7,613 bases of DNA, from positions 1-7,613 of the forward strand of contig CACZAK010000294.1 of assembly GCA_902779075.1 (NCBI GenBank). Direction: 5' to 3'. The stretch is from an uncultured bacterium (lineage in GTDB: Bacteria; Verrucomicrobiota; Kiritimatiellia; RFP12; UBA1067). The notes beneath the pieces were generated by a model that did no database searches, was not told the origin of the DNA, and saw only the letters and a program-made list of their open reading frames with translations. The position numbers were made by a program, and so were the translations under genes. Shown in pieces: positions 7,188 through 7,613 of this stretch. How positions within the stretch are numbered: position 1 is the first letter of the stretch; each line of letters begins with the position of its first letter.

Positions 7188-7612
7188 TTCAAACCTCTTA
7201 AGCTACAATATGCAAGTATCTGTTCTTGTGTCACAGCCAATGGATTCTTGCCACGTAAAATGGACAAGTACCACTCAACCGTTTTCTGGACAGTTAACAC
7301 AAAATCCCACTTGGGTTTCCAGCCAAGTATGCGCCTTGCCTTGCGGATATCGAGGTTGAGAAGCCCGGCTTCGTGGACGGCCTTTGGTTCGGACTTGTCC
7401 ACCCATTTGCCATTCGTCCACTTCAGAATCTCCTCTATCAGCTCCTTGACGGTTCTGTTCGCCTTTGGATCGGGACCAAAGTTGAATCCGCTTGCAAAAT
7501 CGTCAAAGCGCTTGCGCGTCGCAAGCGCCGCGCCAAGGGTGAGATAACCACCCAATGGCTCAAGGACATGCTGCCAGGGTCGCGTCGAAGCCTTGTTGCG
7601 AACAGGGATCGA
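7184..7612 (-). CDS. rfbG: CDP-glucose 4,6-dehydratase, C-terminal part
   Basis: The last 143 residues are present; the N-terminal Rossmann half lies beyond the right edge. The frame is open to the window end. It begins IPVRNKAS and continues with RPWQHVLEPLGGYL, a segment highly characteristic of RfbG/DdhB-type CDP-glucose 4,6-dehydratases. After this come FNFGPD, the DIRKARRILGWKPKW block common to extended SDR sugar dehydratases, and a terminal helix ending SLRGLK. The enzyme converts CDP-glucose to CDP-4-keto-6-deoxyglucose, the substrate of RfbH two genes downstream. Its TGA stop overlaps the ATG of the methyltransferase (7184-7187), which indicates translational coupling. Visible codons towards the 3' end are more AT-rich than those near the window edge, so the composition change seems to begin inside this gene. 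A dTDP- or GDP-sugar dehydratase is unlikely given the RPWQHVLEPL motif and rfbH nearby. Confidence 0.92.
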   Translation of the reverse strand, partial: SIPVRNKASTRPWQHVLEPLGGYLTLGAALATRKRFDDFASGFNFGPDPKANRTVKELIEEILKWTNGKWVDKSEPKAVHEAGLLNLDIRKARRILGWKPKWDFVLTVQKTVEWYLSILRGKNPLAVTQEQILAYCSLRGLK

Positions 7613-7613
7613 C

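Larger units (their letters stand above)
5960..7300. other. Low-GC segment inside a GC-rich operon
   Basis: Hand counts of single 60-base lines give about 37% (from 6121), 43% (6181), 38% (6661) and 40% (6781). Lines outside the segment give 73% (2221), 57% (3301) and 65% (5281). The segment covers the whole methyltransferase gene and the 3' end of the dehydratase gene. The edges are approximate because I counted samples, not a sliding window. Confidence 0.65.

Overview
The window is a compact, entirely minus-strand piece of a nucleotide-sugar operon, of the kind found in O-antigen, capsule or other surface-glycan loci of Gram-negative bacteria. Both ends cut through genes. Most of it is GC-rich (sample 60-base lines hand-counted at about 57-73% GC), but the stretch at about 5960-7300 is clearly poorer in GC (sample lines about 37-43%). 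I cannot name the species. The gene set, not the taxonomy, is what is recognisable, and the sequence could come from an isolate or a metagenome assembly.

Layout in transcription order (right to left): the C-terminal 143 residues of a CDP-glucose 4,6-dehydratase (rfbG/ddhB type, 7184-7612); a zinc-finger plus SAM methyltransferase with C-methyltransferase architecture (5979-7187); an rfbH/ddhC-type CDP-4-keto-6-deoxyglucose 3-dehydrase that retains its PLP-histidine and [2Fe-2S] signatures but carries an internal deletion with a frameshift near its C-terminus (4729-5951); a DRE-TIM/HMGL-like aldolase with an extra C-terminal domain (3132-4739, GTG start); a HAD phosphatase (2488-3135); a 600-residue thiamine-diphosphate enzyme of the acetolactate-synthase superfamily (689-2491); and the N-terminal 221 residues of an extended-SDR epimerase/reductase (3-665). 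Neighbouring genes overlap by 4 or 11 bases or are separated by only 23-27 bases, so this looks like one transcription unit. No promoter, terminator, RNA gene, IS element or CRISPR array was seen, and there is no gene-free stretch longer than about 30 bases.

How they may work together: the dehydratase makes CDP-4-keto-6-deoxyglucose and RfbH, with a reductase partner not in this window, removes the C3 oxygen. By analogy to the yersiniose A pathway (YerE, a ThDP enzyme, then YerF, a reductase), the ThDP enzyme could add a carbon branch to the 4-keto sugar and the SDR could reduce the product. What the classical pathway lacks is the aldolase-HAD pair placed immediately before the ThDP gene and joined to it by stop-start overlaps. 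My inference is that this three-gene cassette makes, dephosphorylates and transfers a dedicated 2-oxoacid-derived acyl group, giving an unusual branched CDP-deoxysugar, perhaps also C-methylated. The damaged rfbH raises the question whether the pathway is intact here or whether the lesion is an assembly artefact.
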